This document shows positions 63,500-64,000 of a DNA stretch of 64,000 nucleotides, piece after piece. Source of the stretch: Hyphomicrobiales bacterium (GTDB lineage Bacteria; Pseudomonadota; Alphaproteobacteria; Rhizobiales; Phreatobacteraceae); contig JAFKKV010000022.1 of the NCBI GenBank assembly GCA_017304475.1, positions 62,001 to 126,000 on the forward strand. The letters are read 5' to 3'. The translations under genes and the position numbers were made by a program. The notes under the pieces are model-generated. The model did no database searches. It saw only the letters and a program-made list of their open reading frames with translations, and was not told the DNA's origin. The first letter of the stretch is position 1. Every line of letters starts with the position of its first letter.

Positions 63500-63689
63500 A
63501 TCGAGGTAGGCCGTCCTTCGAGGGTCGCTTCGCCCCCACCTCAGGATGAGGTTGGTTCTTGTACTGCAGCACGGTTGTACATGAGGCTCGGACGGCGGAG
63601 GCATTTTTGCACTGGTTCTGATGCCAAACACCACATTTCTCATCCTGAAGTGGGAGCGAAGCGACCCTCGAAGGACGGCCTACCTCGAT
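63500..63689. repeat. REP-D element: 51-bp inverted repeats around an 88-bp core
   Basis: 63500-63550 (ATCGAGGTAGGCCGTCCTTC and onwards to GGATGAG) is repeated inverted at 63639-63689 with two mismatches visible. The 88-bp centre has no ORF. The arm sequence resembles dispersed repeats that I recall from Bradyrhizobium-type genomes. It is non-coding and may be a MITE or bacterial interspersed element. Confidence 0.75.
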
Positions 63690-63720
63690 GTAGCGTTTCA
63701 ATGTGAGGTGGTTTGAGCCC

Positions 63721-64000
63721 TTATCCCGCTTCCGCCAGCGTCTTGCGCAGAGCGACGTTGAAGACGGCGAAGCCCAGGGCTGCGAAGAAGCGCTGCGCAT
63801 CGTGATTGGCGGCCCAGGTGTCGAGCGCGATCTCATCGATGCCTTCGAACATGGCGCGGGCTTCGACATGGCGCATCAGGGCCGTGGCGACGCCGCAGCG
63901 TCTGGCTTCCGGGGCCACTGCGATGTGCTGGACATAGAGGCGGGCCCGGTTGGGCGTCAGCGGGGTTTCCGGCCTGACCTGCACGTCGAACAGAACATAA
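63721..64000 (-). CDS. GNAT-family N-acetyltransferase, N-terminus beyond the window
   Basis: At least 92 residues are seen. The acetyl-CoA motif A is YVQHIAVAPEARRCGVATAL followed by MRHVEARAMFEGIDEIALDT and the C-terminal motif AANHDAQRFFAALGFAVFNV. Upstream codons (YVLFDVQVRPETP) remain open to the window edge, so the first part of the domain lies past 64000. The internal GTG at 63984 is not a credible start. Confidence 0.8.
   Translation of the reverse strand, partial: YVLFDVQVRPETPLTPNRARLYVQHIAVAPEARRCGVATALMRHVEARAMFEGIDEIALDTWAANHDAQRFFAALGFAVFNVALRKTLAEAG

Overview
The window is high-GC, densely coded chromosomal DNA from an alphaproteobacterium, most likely order Hyphomicrobiales (Rhizobiales). 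Supporting signs are the conserved blocks tig-tRNA-clpP-clpX-lon-hup, bamE/ubiquinol-cytochrome c chaperone/DUF177-plsX-fabH-ihfA-merR and lolC-lolD-dnaE, a DUF1127 protein, an Omp25/31-type porin, a K+-independent H+-pyrophosphatase and a GAAC-N7-GAAC LexA box. No rRNA is present, so the genus cannot be fixed.

Layout. 0-6 kb: a TetR regulator diverging from an RND drug-efflux operon (small leader ORF, inner-membrane pump, adaptor). 6-12.5 kb: a livKHMGF-type ABC importer with a carboxymuconolactone-decarboxylase-like gene inside it, diverging from a LysR regulator. 12.4-15 kb: an odd patch in which the 3' end of a multicopper-oxidase-like gene occurs three times, separated by a repeat element and a small membrane-protein gene. 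15-23.4 kb: tRNA-Leu(UAG), trigger factor, ClpP, ClpX, Lon, HU and tRNA-Val(UAC), a protein quality-control block. 23.5-28.5 kb: an OYE-family reductase, an MFS transporter and hppA. 28.7-34 kb: envelope and lipid genes with IHF-alpha and a MerR-type regulator. 34-36.7 kb: porin, GFA-family, cupin and GlsB-like proteins.

From about 36.8 to 39.8 kb lies an AT-rich islet abutting tRNA-Pro(GGG). It carries a co-directional cassette of five small genes: a Cys-rich ORF, an all-helical protein with a tentative MazG-like look, a dCTP-deaminase/dUTPase-fold protein fused to a coiled coil and a membrane helix, a DUF1643 protein and an unknown. A copy of part of the tRNA 3' end sits at the far side, so it looks like a tRNA-targeted insertion without an integrase. 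It is the best candidate here for an undescribed system.

39.8-53.7 kb is an exopolysaccharide region (O-antigen ligase/polymerase, polyprenyl glycosylphosphotransferase, GT4 glycosyltransferase, Wza-like export lipoprotein, Wzc-like co-polymerase with a degenerate kinase domain, FemAB/BioF2-like acyltransferase, polysaccharide deacetylase), interrupted by an AraC/MFS (Fsr-like) pair. 54-64 kb holds lolCD, an AraC regulator, a YbaY-like protein, a LexA-box-controlled 32-residue membrane microprotein resembling the SidA type of SOS division inhibitor, dnaE, a VOC protein and a GNAT protein cut by the window end.

Several families of intergenic palindromic repeats are scattered through the window; one short hairpin module recurs inside otherwise different repeats.
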